Origin: Flavobacteriaceae bacterium
GTDB taxonomy: Bacteria > Bacteroidota > Bacteroidia > Flavobacteriales > Flavobacteriaceae
Assembly: GCA_017857815.1 (NCBI GenBank)
Contig: JAFMCL010000009.1
Coordinates: forward strand, 1-64,000
Direction of reading: 5' to 3'
DNA: 64,000 nucleotides
Shown one piece after another: positions 48,117-57,586 of the stretch. Below the pieces are notes generated by a model, which ran no database searches, was not told where the DNA came from, and was given only the letters and a program-made list of their open reading frames with translations. Position 1 is the first letter of the stretch; each line of letters opens with the position of its first letter. The position numbers and the translations under genes were made by a program.

Positions 48117-49697
48117 ATGGCGGGAGCAAAAGAAACACCCAGGCAGAAACTTATTAGTTTGATGTACCTGGTATTTATCACCATGCTTGCACTAAATGTG
48201 AGCAAGGAAGTACTCGATGGATTTGGTCAGATGTATGTTAAAATCAGCGATGCAAATCTCCGTGTAGCTGATGGTAATACCAATTTATACGAGAATATTG
48301 AAGTCAACGCTCAAGAAAAGGGAGGAAAGTGGGTAGGCCACGACCGAACTGCGAAGCAAATAAAGATAGAATCGGATGCTCTATATAACAGGATTACTGA
48401 GATAATAACCACCATTACTGAAAAACAAAGGGAAAAAGATCCTGAACTTAAGGAGTACTCTCAGATGGATAAAGGAGAGGCCTTAGATGTAATTTTCTTT
48501 AAGGAAGGTTCTGATGCTGCTGCAAAAGAATTCTTGGACATGATCCAAAACTATAAGATGAAGGTTATTCAAGTTTTTGGAAGCCAGTATCCAGAGTATA
48601 TAGAATTGGTAGAGGCTCGTTTTTATACTGGTGATCAAAACAATAGCATCAAAAATAAAGACGGTCAGGACACCCCTTGGTTAAACTCAAATTTTGAAGG
48701 CTTTCCGTTGGTATCATCACTTGCAAAGCTGAGTATGATGCAAAATGATGTTCGTCAAACGGAACACGACGTTTTAACAACCCTCATGGGAAAAGAGTTG
48801 AAAATGTCTTCTACGGTTAACGAATCTAATTATATCAGTCTTTTGAAAACTGAAAAAGGAGCTTACTATCAAGGAGAAACTTTTGATGGAAGTGTAGTCT
48901 TAGGTCGAAAAGGTGGAGCGCAGAATCCTAATTCAGTAAATCTTACTATTGATGGAAGACCACTTACAACCAATGATTATGATTTGATTGCTGGAGGTAT
49001 TAAACTTAAGATCAGCGCTGGGAATCCTGGTGACCATGAAATCAAAGGTGATCTTGTTTTTCTAAGCGAAGGAAAAGAATCTAGAATACCTGTGAATCAG
49101 TCTTTTGCTGTAATCTCAAAACCCAATTCTGCAGTTATTTCTGCAGACAAGATGAACGTTGTTTATCGTGGTGTAGAAAATCCGATGACCATATCTATCC
49201 CTGGTATTCCTGATAATAAAGTATCAGCTTCTGCCCCTGGACTAAAGAAGGTTAAGGGAAGTAAATATAACATGACCCCTAATAAAGGAAGAGAAGTAAC
49301 CATTTCTGCAAGTGGGAGCATGCCTGATGGTCAAAAAATAACAACAACTACTAAATTCAGAATCAAGGACATTCCTGCACCTCAAGGTACAGTAAGAAAA
49401 CAGTCTGGATCAGTTACCATTCCTAAATCAAGTTTGGCGATCTCATCTGTGGGAGCAATGTTGGAAGATTTTGATTTCGATATTACACTCAAAACAGTAA
49501 GTTTTAAATTTAAAGTCCCTGGACAACCAACCATAAACATCAAAGGTAATAAGCTAGACGCTCGTGCTAAAAGTGCACTGAAGAGAGCTAAAGCAGGACA
49601 GTCAGTTCAAATTTTCGATATTAAAGTAGTAAATCCAAAAAACCCATCATACAAATTCAAGAAAATTTCACCTGTAATTTGTGAGTTGGTAAACTAA
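48117..49697 (+). CDS. gldM: T9SS/gliding motor protein GldM
   Basis: A 526-residue protein with one N-terminal membrane helix (about residues 12-32, KLISLMYLVFITMLALNVS) and a long periplasmic rod of four domains that reaches the GldK-GldN ring. A conserved basic residue before the helix and the KEVLDGFG segment after it fit the family. The periplasmic part shows beta-rich Ig-like segments (ISIPGIPDNKVSA, VRKQSGSVTIPKSS). It is translated between gldL and gldN with very short spacers. Confidence 0.96.
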   Translation: MAGAKETPRQKLISLMYLVFITMLALNVSKEVLDGFGQMYVKISDANLRVADGNTNLYENIEVNAQEKGGKWVGHDRTAKQIKIESDALYNRITEIITTITEKQREKDPELKEYSQMDKGEALDVIFFKEGSDAAAKEFLDMIQNYKMKVIQVFGSQYPEYIELVEARFYTGDQNNSIKNKDGQDTPWLNSNFEGFPLVSSLAKLSMMQNDVRQTEHDVLTTLMGKELKMSSTVNESNYISLLKTEKGAYYQGETFDGSVVLGRKGGAQNPNSVNLTIDGRPLTTNDYDLIAGGIKLKISAGNPGDHEIKGDLVFLSEGKESRIPVNQSFAVISKPNSAVISADKMNVVYRGVENPMTISIPGIPDNKVSASAPGLKKVKGSKYNMTPNKGREVTISASGSMPDGQKITTTTKFRIKDIPAPQGTVRKQSGSVTIPKSSLAISSVGAMLEDFDFDITLKTVSFKFKVPGQPTINIKGNKLDARAKSALKRAKAGQSVQIFDIKVVNPKNPSYKFKKISPVICELVN

Positions 49698-49709
49698 TAA
49701 CTTAAGATC

Positions 49710-50612
49710 ATGAGTCAAGTTTTAAAATCGTCATTATTCGTTCTTCTTTTCTTAAGCGGTTTTGCGGCCATTTTTGCACAAGCAAATTTATTGAACGCTA
49801 AAGTACCACAAGAAGTTGGAGTTTTAAACGAACAACAAATAGCCGCTAATGATGAGTTGCCGATTGCCTATGGCTATGTAGACGATCGTGATGTTCTATG
49901 GTCTAAAACCATTTGGGAGCTAATTGATTTAGACGAAAGAGTTAACTTCCCATATTATTATCCAACGGATACATTAAATCTTGGGCCAGACAGAAGATCT
50001 TTATTTGATGTTTTGAAAAAAAGTTTGAGTAAAGACCAAATAACAGAAGTATATAAATCTTCTTACTTTCAAGAAAAGCTTTCATACAATGAGATTCAAG
50101 AGCGACTTGTCGCTATTGACACTACTGACGCTGGATATGAGCAGTACAATGCAGACGGTTTTGTTGATCCTCAATTTATAGAGAGAAGACGTATTACTGC
50201 CGCTGAAATTCGTCAGTATAAAATTAAAGGTACTTGGTATTTCGACAAACGTTTGGGTGAATTGAAATATCGTTTACTCGGCCTGTGCCCTGTCGCTCCA
50301 GACGTTGCTGTTAAAACAGCAAAGGGAGAAGAGGAAGATTTGGTTGAATTGTTCTGGGTGTGGTTTCCTGATGCAAGAATTTCTTTGAACAAAAGTAAAG
50401 TCTTTAATACGAGAAACTCATCACAACCGATCACTTATGATCACATGCTGAATTCCAGACGTTTTAATTCTATTATTTATAAAGAAGAAAATGTTTATGA
50501 AGATCGAGAAGTAAAAGACTACATATACGAGGATGCATTAAGAATTTTATTAGAATCTGAAAAAATAAAATCTGTAATACGTGACTTCGAACAAGATATG
50601 TGGAACAATTAA
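49710..50612 (+). CDS. gldN: T9SS/gliding ring protein GldN
   Basis: A 300-residue exported protein with a signal peptide (residues about 1-23, ending IFAQA). It forms the periplasmic ring with GldK beneath the outer membrane. The family segments DVLWSKTIWELIDLDERVNFPYYYP and KGTWYFDKRLGELKYRLLGLCPVAPD are present. It completes the gldKLMN cluster and is followed by a strong intrinsic terminator. The T9SS translocon protein SprA and the Por sorting proteins are not in the window. Confidence 0.96.
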   Translation: MSQVLKSSLFVLLFLSGFAAIFAQANLLNAKVPQEVGVLNEQQIAANDELPIAYGYVDDRDVLWSKTIWELIDLDERVNFPYYYPTDTLNLGPDRRSLFDVLKKSLSKDQITEVYKSSYFQEKLSYNEIQERLVAIDTTDAGYEQYNADGFVDPQFIERRRITAAEIRQYKIKGTWYFDKRLGELKYRLLGLCPVAPDVAVKTAKGEEEDLVELFWVWFPDARISLNKSKVFNTRNSSQPITYDHMLNSRRFNSIIYKEENVYEDREVKDYIYEDALRILLESEKIKSVIRDFEQDMWNN

Positions 50613-50633
50613 GAATTGAATTCCATATAATTA

Positions 50634-50663
50634 AAAGCGTTATCTTTCGATAACGCTTTTTTA
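50634..50663 (+). terminator. Intrinsic terminator after gldN
   Basis: AAAGCGTTATC (50634-50644) pairs perfectly with GATAACGCTTT (50649-50659) around TTTC, followed by a T-rich tract. It ends about 11 bases before the GTG start of the next gene. Confidence 0.93.
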
Positions 50664-50673
50664 TTTTAACACT

Positions 50674-51729
50674 GTGTTAGACTCAATAATTGTTGGTTTT
50701 GGAATTGCAGGCTTAAATTATGCCGAACAGCTTCGCAAACAAAATAAAGCCTTTTGTGTCATTGCTCCGAAAGATAAAAGCGCCTCTCATGTCGCGGCTG
50801 GCATAATCAATCCAACTGTATTAAAACGATACAATCCCGTTTGGAAATCTGAAGAATTTTTATACCATGCCTTACATTCTTATAATGAAATCCAAAAATC
50901 TCTTAGCGATCAGATTTTGTACTCTAAACCAATATACCGAATCCTGAATAGTGTTTTAGAACAGAACGAGTGGAGTGTTGCAGCTTCAAAACCTTTGTTG
51001 GAAAAATACTTGACCGCTGACCTTATAAGTTCCGAAGCTTTAACACACATTCAATCTCCATTTGGTTATGGCGAGGTTCATTGTTCAGCTCGGATCGCAA
51101 CCGAAAAATTAATTGAAACCTATCTCAAGGAAACTATTAAGGAGCGTTTAATCATTGATGAAATTGATTATTCCGAATTATACTTTCAGGAGAATTCAGT
51201 TTCTTTTAAGGATATTAAAGCCAAAAAAATTGTTTTCTGTGAGGGTTTTCATTCGGTGAACAATCCATTGTTTAACTACCTTCCCTTGGTCGGCTCAAAA
51301 GGTGAAATGCTTTTCATTGAGTCCAATGAACTAAGTGAAGAAGTAATCATTAAAGGTCCAATTTTCATTGTTCCCTTGGGGAAAAACCAATTTTGGGTAG
51401 GCGCTACTTTCAATCGAACGGATAAAACTTCAAAAACCTCTGAGGAAGGTAAAAATTGGCTGATCAAAAAACTTCAACAAAACCTTTTAGCAGACTATAA
51501 AATCATTGACCATAAAGCACAAGTCAGGGCAACGGTAGTTGATCGTCGACCCCTTCTAGGCAGACATCCCAAGCATCAAAACGCTTATATACTAAATGGT
51601 TTGGGTACAAGGGGGGTGATGATGTCTCCACTACTTTCACAATGGCTTTACGAATATATTGAAGGAAATTCCAAACTACCTCCTGAGGTTGACATTAAAC
51701 GTTTTGAAAATCACTATTTTCGCAATTAA
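50674..51729 (+). CDS. FAD-dependent oxidoreductase of the DAO family
   Basis: A 351-residue flavoprotein. The N-terminal IIVGFGIAGLNYAEQLRKQ is a Rossmann GxGxxG dinucleotide motif, KDKSASHVAAGIINPTVLKRY binds the flavin, and the C-terminal NGLGTRGVMMSPLLSQWL is the DAO-family closing motif. Relatives oxidise amino acids or amines, or modify tRNA uridines, and the substrate here is unknown. It starts with GTG, since the next methionine is about 210 residues in. The gldN terminator ends only about 11 bases upstream, leaving almost no leader. Confidence 0.85.
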   Translation: MLDSIIVGFGIAGLNYAEQLRKQNKAFCVIAPKDKSASHVAAGIINPTVLKRYNPVWKSEEFLYHALHSYNEIQKSLSDQILYSKPIYRILNSVLEQNEWSVAASKPLLEKYLTADLISSEALTHIQSPFGYGEVHCSARIATEKLIETYLKETIKERLIIDEIDYSELYFQENSVSFKDIKAKKIVFCEGFHSVNNPLFNYLPLVGSKGEMLFIESNELSEEVIIKGPIFIVPLGKNQFWVGATFNRTDKTSKTSEEGKNWLIKKLQQNLLADYKIIDHKAQVRATVVDRRPLLGRHPKHQNAYILNGLGTRGVMMSPLLSQWLYEYIEGNSKLPPEVDIKRFENHYFRN

Positions 51730-51743
51730 ATTTAAGAAAACCC

Positions 51744-53654
51744 ATGCTTGACGTTCAGAGTGTTTCAGTATCATTTGGAGGAGAGGTCCTTTTCGAAAAC
51801 GTATCTTTTAGAATTGCTGCTGGGGATCGCATTGGATTGATTGGTAAAAATGGAGCTGGGAAATCAACACTATTGAAATTATTAGCTCGAGAAAACAGCC
51901 CTTCCTCAGGAACACTCTCTCTCGAAAAAAGCTGTTCTATGGGTTATCTTCCGCAAGAACTAGATGTAGACGACCACCGAACGGTTCTTAATGAAACTTA
52001 TCAGGCTTTTCCTGAATTGTTGAAAATTCAAGACCGGCAAGAAGAGATCAGTGCCATGTTAAATACTAGAGAGGATTATGAAAGTCAATCCTATCAGGAG
52101 TTAATCCAAGAACTTACTGATTTGGGTACTGAGTTTGAGATTTTAGGAGGCTATCAGTATGAGGCACAATCTGAGCGAATTCTAACTGGACTTGGATTTA
52201 CTCAAACCGACCTACATCAAATTACAAATACTTTTTCGGGAGGATGGAGAATGAGAATAGAGTTGGCTAAAATCTTGCTTAAAGCCCATGATATTTTGCT
52301 TTTAGATGAGCCAACCAACCACCTGGATATTGATTCCATCGAATGGCTTGAACAGTTTTTAACTAAATACAAAGGAGCAGTTGTCCTGGTTTCTCACGAC
52401 ATCATGTTTTTAAATAAAGTGACCAACAGAACTGTCGAAATCGTAAACAAACGTCATTTTGATTTAAAAAAATCCTATTCAGAGTTTATGAAACTTAGGG
52501 ATGAAATGCGAGTACAACAGCTGGCGGCTCAGAAAAATCAAGAAAAAGAAATACAACAAACCGAAAAACTCATCGAGCGTTTTAGAGCGAAAGCTTCTAA
52601 GGCCAGTATGGCGCAATCACTTATAAAGAAACTTGACAAAGTTGACCGCATAGAAGTGGATGCGGAAGAAACGCAAGCGATGAAGCTTAAATTTCCGGTT
52701 TCTGTTCAGCCAGGCAAAATGATTTTTGAGTCCCGAGGTTTGGCAAAAAGTTATGGAGAAAAAAAGGTGCTGCATGGTGTAGACCTTTTTATCGAAAGAG
52801 GAACAAAGTTGGCTTTTGTTGGGCAAAACGGACAAGGGAAATCAACTTTAGCTAAAATTCTAGTTGATGTTTTAGAAGGGGAAGGGGAGCTAACTCGGGG
52901 TCACAATGTTAAAATCGGTTATTTTGCTCAGAATCAATCGGAAACTTTAGATCCCTCGAGGACAATACTGCAAATTGTTGAGGACGCTGCCACAAACGAA
53001 AATCGAAGTAGGGTAAGAGATTTACTCGGTGCTTTTCTTTTTCGAGGGGACACCGTTGATAAGAAAGTGAGTGTCCTGTCGGGTGGAGAACGCAACAGAT
53101 TGGCTTTATGCAAGCTGTTGCTTCAACCCTTTAACGTCTTGGTTATGGATGAGCCCACCAACCACCTAGACATTCAATCTAAGCTCATTTTAAAGGAAGC
53201 TCTCGCAAAGTTTGAGGGTACCTTACTTTTGGTTTCCCACGACAGGGATTTCCTATCGGGTCTTTGCAATCAGGTTTTAGAATTTAAAGACTTTAAGACC
53301 AAATTATATCTTGAAGGAATTAGTGCTTATTTAGAAAATAAAAAATTAAATTCTTTAAAAGAGTTGGAGAAAAACAGTCCAAAAGTCAAGAAAGAAAAGC
53401 CCAAAGATATTGACTACTCTTTACAAAAGAAGAACAAATCTATCAACAACAGACTGGCTAAGACAGAAACTGAAATTGCTGATTTGGAAAGGGAATTGAA
53501 AGCAATTGATTTAGAGTTGCAAAAAAATTATGACCAAACCATTAGTAAGCCTAACTTTTTTGAGTCTTATGAAAACAAAAAAAAGTTGTTGGTCGAATTG
53601 ATGAAAAAATGGGAAGATATGGCGAGTGAAATAGAAGCTCTAAACAAAAGTTAA
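51744..53654 (+). CDS. ABC-F family ribosome-associated ATPase
   Basis: A 636-residue soluble protein with two ABC ATPase domains and no membrane helices. Walker A motifs are GKNGAGKST near residue 36 and GQNGQGKST near 358. Signature motifs are FSGGWRMR and LSGGERNRL, and Walker B motifs are LLLDEPTNHLD and LVMDEPTNHLD. A charged linker joins the domains and a coiled-coil C-terminal tail (about 555-635) is Uup-like. ABC-F proteins act on the ribosome in translation regulation. Antibiotic protection is possible but not indicated. Its stop overlaps the start of the small CPxC gene (TAATG). Confidence 0.92.
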   Translation: MLDVQSVSVSFGGEVLFENVSFRIAAGDRIGLIGKNGAGKSTLLKLLARENSPSSGTLSLEKSCSMGYLPQELDVDDHRTVLNETYQAFPELLKIQDRQEEISAMLNTREDYESQSYQELIQELTDLGTEFEILGGYQYEAQSERILTGLGFTQTDLHQITNTFSGGWRMRIELAKILLKAHDILLLDEPTNHLDIDSIEWLEQFLTKYKGAVVLVSHDIMFLNKVTNRTVEIVNKRHFDLKKSYSEFMKLRDEMRVQQLAAQKNQEKEIQQTEKLIERFRAKASKASMAQSLIKKLDKVDRIEVDAEETQAMKLKFPVSVQPGKMIFESRGLAKSYGEKKVLHGVDLFIERGTKLAFVGQNGQGKSTLAKILVDVLEGEGELTRGHNVKIGYFAQNQSETLDPSRTILQIVEDAATNENRSRVRDLLGAFLFRGDTVDKKVSVLSGGERNRLALCKLLLQPFNVLVMDEPTNHLDIQSKLILKEALAKFEGTLLLVSHDRDFLSGLCNQVLEFKDFKTKLYLEGISAYLENKKLNSLKELEKNSPKVKKEKPKDIDYSLQKKNKSINNRLAKTETEIADLERELKAIDLELQKNYDQTISKPNFFESYENKKKLLVELMKKWEDMASEIEALNKS

Positions 53655-53833
53655 TGATTGAGCATTTTTTTCAATGCCCTTACTGTTGGGAAGAAATATC
53701 AATGTTATTAGACGGTTCCTTAAGCCAGACAGAATACATAGAAGATTGTGAAGTATGTTGTAATCCGATCAATATAAGCTTTCAGCAGCAAGAAGAATCC
53801 ATTGTCAGCTTTTCTGCGCAAACAATGGATTAA
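53654..53833 (+). CDS. CPxC-motif cysteine-rich small protein
   Basis: A 59-residue protein starting MIEHFFQCPYCWEEIS. Two cysteine pairs, CPYC (residues 8-11) and CEVCC (residues 32-36), form a likely rubredoxin-knuckle zinc site, as in the CPXCG-motif proteins of Proteobacteria and Bacteroidota. Function is unknown. Its ATG overlaps the stop of the ABC-F gene, so the two are coupled, and it ends 10 bases before the convergent trxB gene. It falls just under common ORF-length cut-offs and is easily missed. Confidence 0.82.
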   Translation: MIEHFFQCPYCWEEISMLLDGSLSQTEYIEDCEVCCNPINISFQQQEESIVSFSAQTMD

Positions 53834-53843
53834 AAATCAATAG

Positions 53844-54776
53844 TTAGAGACTTTGTAAATAACGCTCTGCATCTAGGGCAGCCATACAGCCTGTTCCAGC
53901 AGCAGTTACAGCTTGTCTGTATTCTTTATCTTGAACATCTCCTGATGCAAAGACCCCTGGTAGATTGGTATGCGTAGATTTTCCTTTAGTAATCAAATAA
54001 CCAGCATCGTCCATGTCCAATTGTCCATCAAAAATCTCAGTATTAGGTTTGTGACCAATGGCAATAAAAAGTCCAGTGATAGCGATTTCTTCTTTTTCAC
54101 CAGTTTTATTATTTATCATCCTTAACCCCTCGACAACCATATCACCGATTACTTCATCAATTTCAGTATTGTACCGCAATTCAATATTTGGAGTCTCAAT
54201 TACCCGGCGCTGCATTACTTTAGAAGCACGCATCTCATCTTTTCGAACCAGCATGGTTACTTTTGAACAGATATTGGCTAAATAAGTAGCTTCTTCTGCT
54301 GCAGTATCTCCTCCGCCAACGATGGCAACTTCTTGTCCTTTGTAGAAAAACCCATCACAAACAGCACAGGCTGAAACACCTCCCCCTCTTAGTCGCTGCT
54401 CGCTTGGTAATCCAAGATACTTTGCAGTTGCTCCCGTACTTATGATTATGGATTTGGCATGAATTTCTGTGCCATCATCCACAAAGGCTTTGTGAATTCC
54501 ACCTGCTTCTTTTGAAAACTCAACCTTACCGATATGACCAATTCTCACTTCCGTACCAAATCGCTCTGCTTGCTTTTGAAGTTCAACCATCATCGTTGGA
54601 CCGTCAACGCCATCCGGATAACCAGGAAAATTGTCAACTTCTGTAGTAGTAGTCAACTGTCCGCCAGGCTCCATCCCTGTGTATAACAAAGGTTTTAAAT
54701 CAGCTCTTGCAGCATAAATTGCAGCAGTGTATCCAGCAGGTCCACTTCCGATAATTAAGGTCTTTACTTGCTCCAT
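53844..54776 (-). CDS. trxB: Thioredoxin reductase
   Basis: A 310-residue NADPH-dependent flavoenzyme that reduces thioredoxin in the cytoplasm. FAD-binding GSGPAGYTAAIYAARA at the N-terminus, the redox-active pair C137-A-V-C140, the NADPH-binding VAIVGGGDTAAEEATYLA near residue 150, and the C-terminal GVFASGDVQDKEYRQAVTAAG are all intact. The length is standard. It has its own promoter and is divergent from the carboxylate transporter. Confidence 0.97.
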   Translation of the reverse strand: MEQVKTLIIGSGPAGYTAAIYAARADLKPLLYTGMEPGGQLTTTTEVDNFPGYPDGVDGPTMMVELQKQAERFGTEVRIGHIGKVEFSKEAGGIHKAFVDDGTEIHAKSIIISTGATAKYLGLPSEQRLRGGGVSACAVCDGFFYKGQEVAIVGGGDTAAEEATYLANICSKVTMLVRKDEMRASKVMQRRVIETPNIELRYNTEIDEVIGDMVVEGLRMINNKTGEKEEIAITGLFIAIGHKPNTEIFDGQLDMDDAGYLITKGKSTHTNLPGVFASGDVQDKEYRQAVTAAGTGCMAALDAERYLQSL

Positions 54777-54858
54777 GGGTTCAATTCAATTTGTTAGTTA
54801 GTAGTGTAAAAATATAATGTAATTTATTTATCCTGATTTTATAAGATAGGATCGAAAA

Positions 54859-54886
54859 CAAAGCTATTGTTTTTAATAGGATACAA
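54859..54886 (-). promoter_or_regulatory. Promoter of trxB
   Basis: Minus strand: TTG at 54886-54884 and TAGCTTTG at 54866-54859, 17 bases apart. The TTG is the end of a run of twelve T residues followed by G (54896-54885 is A12 on the plus strand). The -7 box lies about 83 bases upstream of the trxB start. Confidence 0.6.
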
Positions 54887-54967
54887 AAAAAAAAAATCCA
54901 CTAACTTTTACAAAACTGTTAATTAGATTTATATTTAATAATTGCAAACAACAATCGTTTAGAAGAA

Positions 54968-56437
54968 ATGAAAGTATCTAAAAATTTCGGACTGATTTTA
55001 GGTCCACTAATGTTTTTTATTATTCTTTTGTTTTTTCATCCATCGGGCTTAAATGATCAATCGAATGCTGTTCTGGCAGCCACAATATGGATCTCCATTT
55101 GGTGGATTTTCGAAGCTTTGCCAATAGCTGTTACCGCGCTACTTCCCATTGTTTTGTTTCCGATTGCAGGAGGTATGGATCTTGCTCAAACCACTGCTTC
55201 TTATGGGCACAAACTCATCTTTCTTATCATGGGAGGCTTTATGATAGCAATTGCGATCGAAAAGTGGAATTTGCATAAGCGAATCGCATTATATATCATT
55301 TATTTTATTGGAACCGATTTAAGAAAAATCATTTTAGGTTTTATGGTAGCCACTGCATTTTTATCTATGTGGATCTCCAATACAGCCACTGCTGTGATGA
55401 TGCTTCCCATTGGGGTTGTCATTATAAAACAACTAAAGGATAACCCCAACACTGATGAAAATGAAAACAACATATTTGGTAAGGCTTTGATGCTCGCAAT
55501 TGCTTACAGTGCATCAATCGGTGGAATCGCAACGCTTATCGGCACTCCACCCAATCTGGTTATGGCAGGAATTGTCTCACAGGTTTATGGATATGAAATT
55601 TCTTTTTTGGAATGGATTGTTTTTGGCCTTCCTGTTTCAATGCTTCTTTTGGCAATTTGCTGGGTTTACCTAACCCGATATGCATTTACGTTTAAGCAAG
55701 ATAAATTTCCAGATGGAAGAGAGGAGATACTCAAATTAAAAAATGAATTAGGAGTTATTTCCTACGAACAAAAAATAGTGGGTCTTGTATTTATATCCGT
55801 TGGTTTCTCCTGGATTACTAGGTCTTTTTTACTTCAGAAAATATTTCCTGCTTTAGACGACGCAATCATAGCAATCATTTTTGCAATGATTTTATTTATT
55901 ATTAACGCAAAATCTAAAAAAGATAAAATATTAGAATGGAAGGAAGCTGTAAAAATGCCTTGGGGTATTCTTTTACTTTTTGGAGGAGGTATGTCTTTGG
56001 CAAAAGCATTTGACGTCAGTGGTTTGGCAATTTGGATCGGTAATCAAATAACTGTTATTGGAAATTTCGATTTATTTTTATTTCTGATTTTATTGGTTAC
56101 GGCAATTAATTTTCTAACAGAAGTTACCTCAAACGTCGCTACAACGGCAATGCTACTTCCTGTTATCGCTCCCATAGCCTTGGAGTTAGACATCCATCCC
56201 TTTATCTTGATGACTGCAGCAGCAGTGGCAGCCTCTTGTGCGTTTATGTTGCCAGTCGCAACGCCACCAAACGCAATTGTCTTCGGATCGGGTTATTTAA
56301 GAATTCCGGACATGGTTAAAAAGGGATTTCTTTTAAATATTATTTCAATATTAATAATTGTCCTAATGGTCTATTATTTACTGCCATTAGTTTGGGAGAT
56401 AGACAAGGACGTTTTCCCCAAAGAATTTTTAGATTAG
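54968..56437 (+). CDS. Sodium/dicarboxylate-type transporter (DASS, SLC13)
   Basis: A 489-residue membrane protein of the divalent anion/sodium symporter family. It has about 11-12 helices and the paired signature motifs SNTATAVMMLPIG (near residue 137) and EVTSNVATTAMLLP (near 388), whose SNT/SNV triplets bind sodium and substrate carboxylate. The segment IGGIATLIGTPPNLV near 182 is also typical. Likely substrates are succinate, fumarate, malate or sulfate. It is transcribed divergently from trxB, and its end overlaps the convergent oxidase gene by 9 bases. Confidence 0.92.
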   Translation: MKVSKNFGLILGPLMFFIILLFFHPSGLNDQSNAVLAATIWISIWWIFEALPIAVTALLPIVLFPIAGGMDLAQTTASYGHKLIFLIMGGFMIAIAIEKWNLHKRIALYIIYFIGTDLRKIILGFMVATAFLSMWISNTATAVMMLPIGVVIIKQLKDNPNTDENENNIFGKALMLAIAYSASIGGIATLIGTPPNLVMAGIVSQVYGYEISFLEWIVFGLPVSMLLLAICWVYLTRYAFTFKQDKFPDGREEILKLKNELGVISYEQKIVGLVFISVGFSWITRSFLLQKIFPALDDAIIAIIFAMILFIINAKSKKDKILEWKEAVKMPWGILLLFGGGMSLAKAFDVSGLAIWIGNQITVIGNFDLFLFLILLVTAINFLTEVTSNVATTAMLLPVIAPIALELDIHPFILMTAAAVAASCAFMLPVATPPNAIVFGSGYLRIPDMVKKGFLLNIISILIIVLMVYYLLPLVWEIDKDVFPKEFLD

Positions 56438-57580
56438 AAATTTATTAAAATCTCCAGTAGATTCACAACAAAGTTGTTCCATAATCTGATTCAATTGGGT
56501 TTTTAAAATTGAGATCGTGTGGTCTCCCCCTTTATTACCCATCGCAGCGACTCCGTACATGAAGCTTCTGCCCATAAAAGTGAAATCAGCACCAGAGGCA
56601 AGCGCCCTTGAAACGTCAGTACCCCCTCGAATTCCACTGTCCATCATTACCTTTATTTTGTCCTTATAAAGCGGTGCAATCGTCTGTAGAGAGTTGATGG
56701 TCGCTTGACCAACATCAATCTGTCTACCACCATGATTTGAAATGATGACGCCGTCCAATCCCAAACGAACAGCAGTCTCCATATCTTGAACAGATTCAAC
56801 ACCTTTAAGTACAAGTTTTCCTTTCCAAAGATCTCTTAGCTTTTTTATTTTTTCTTCATTAAGTCTTCCTGAAAAAGTATCATTCATGAATCCTGCCAAT
56901 TGACTTAAATTTAAATTTTTAGGCATATACGGCTTAAGGGTTTCAAAACTGGGCTGGCCATTAATCAAAGTTTTTAAAGCCCATTCTGGTCTGGTCATCA
57001 CGCGCAAAATATTTTGTAAAGTCATTCTTGGAGGCATCGATAGACCGTTGCGTATGTCTCGTGGACGGTAACCAAAAGAGGGAACGTCAGAGAGGATTAC
57101 CAGAACAGGACATTCTGCTTCTTCAATTCTTTTAATGATGTCATGCGTAACTTCCTGTTTAGCGGGGTGATACAACTGAAACCACGCTTTCCCTTCAGTT
57201 ATTTTTGCAATGGTTTCTATACTTGAAGTTGTCACCGTACTCAAAACGAAAGGGATGTTGTGTTCAAACGCAGCTTTCGCGAGTATTTCTGGAGACTTGG
57301 GCCACATTAACCCTTGAAGTCCTACGGGAGATATTCCAAAAGGCGCGTCATAGGTGTGTCCAAATAATTCTGTCTTGAGGCTGGGTTTTGTGAACGGCAC
57401 CAAATAGTTGGGCTTTAACTCAACCCTTCTTAGTTCGTTGGTGTTTTTATGAATATTAACATCTTCATTGCATCCACCATCTAAATAATCAAAAGCAAAT
57501 TTGGGTATTTTTTTTTGCGCTTTTTTTCTTAGGTCTTCAATGGAAGGATACTTTGGATTGTAGGAAATTGTTTTGGTCAA
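56429..57580 (-). CDS. FMN-dependent alpha-hydroxy-acid oxidase/L-lactate dehydrogenase
   Basis: A 383-residue TIM-barrel flavoenzyme that oxidises L-2-hydroxy acids. The catalytic histidine is in the SNHGGRQID segment near residue 253, the FMN phosphate site is SGIRGGTDVSRALASGA with the following MGRSFMYG, and the N-terminal segment contains FDYLDGGCNEDVN. Either L-lactate dehydrogenase (quinone-linked) or an oxidase is possible. It is separated by 6 bases from the upstream permease gene, and lies next to a pathway whose end product is L-lactate, so L-lactate is the favoured substrate. Confidence 0.88.
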   Translation of the reverse strand: MTKTISYNPKYPSIEDLRKKAQKKIPKFAFDYLDGGCNEDVNIHKNTNELRRVELKPNYLVPFTKPSLKTELFGHTYDAPFGISPVGLQGLMWPKSPEILAKAAFEHNIPFVLSTVTTSSIETIAKITEGKAWFQLYHPAKQEVTHDIIKRIEEAECPVLVILSDVPSFGYRPRDIRNGLSMPPRMTLQNILRVMTRPEWALKTLINGQPSFETLKPYMPKNLNLSQLAGFMNDTFSGRLNEEKIKKLRDLWKGKLVLKGVESVQDMETAVRLGLDGVIISNHGGRQIDVGQATINSLQTIAPLYKDKIKVMMDSGIRGGTDVSRALASGADFTFMGRSFMYGVAAMGNKGGDHTISILKTQLNQIMEQLCCESTGDFNKFLI

Positions 57581-57586
57581 TTTAAT

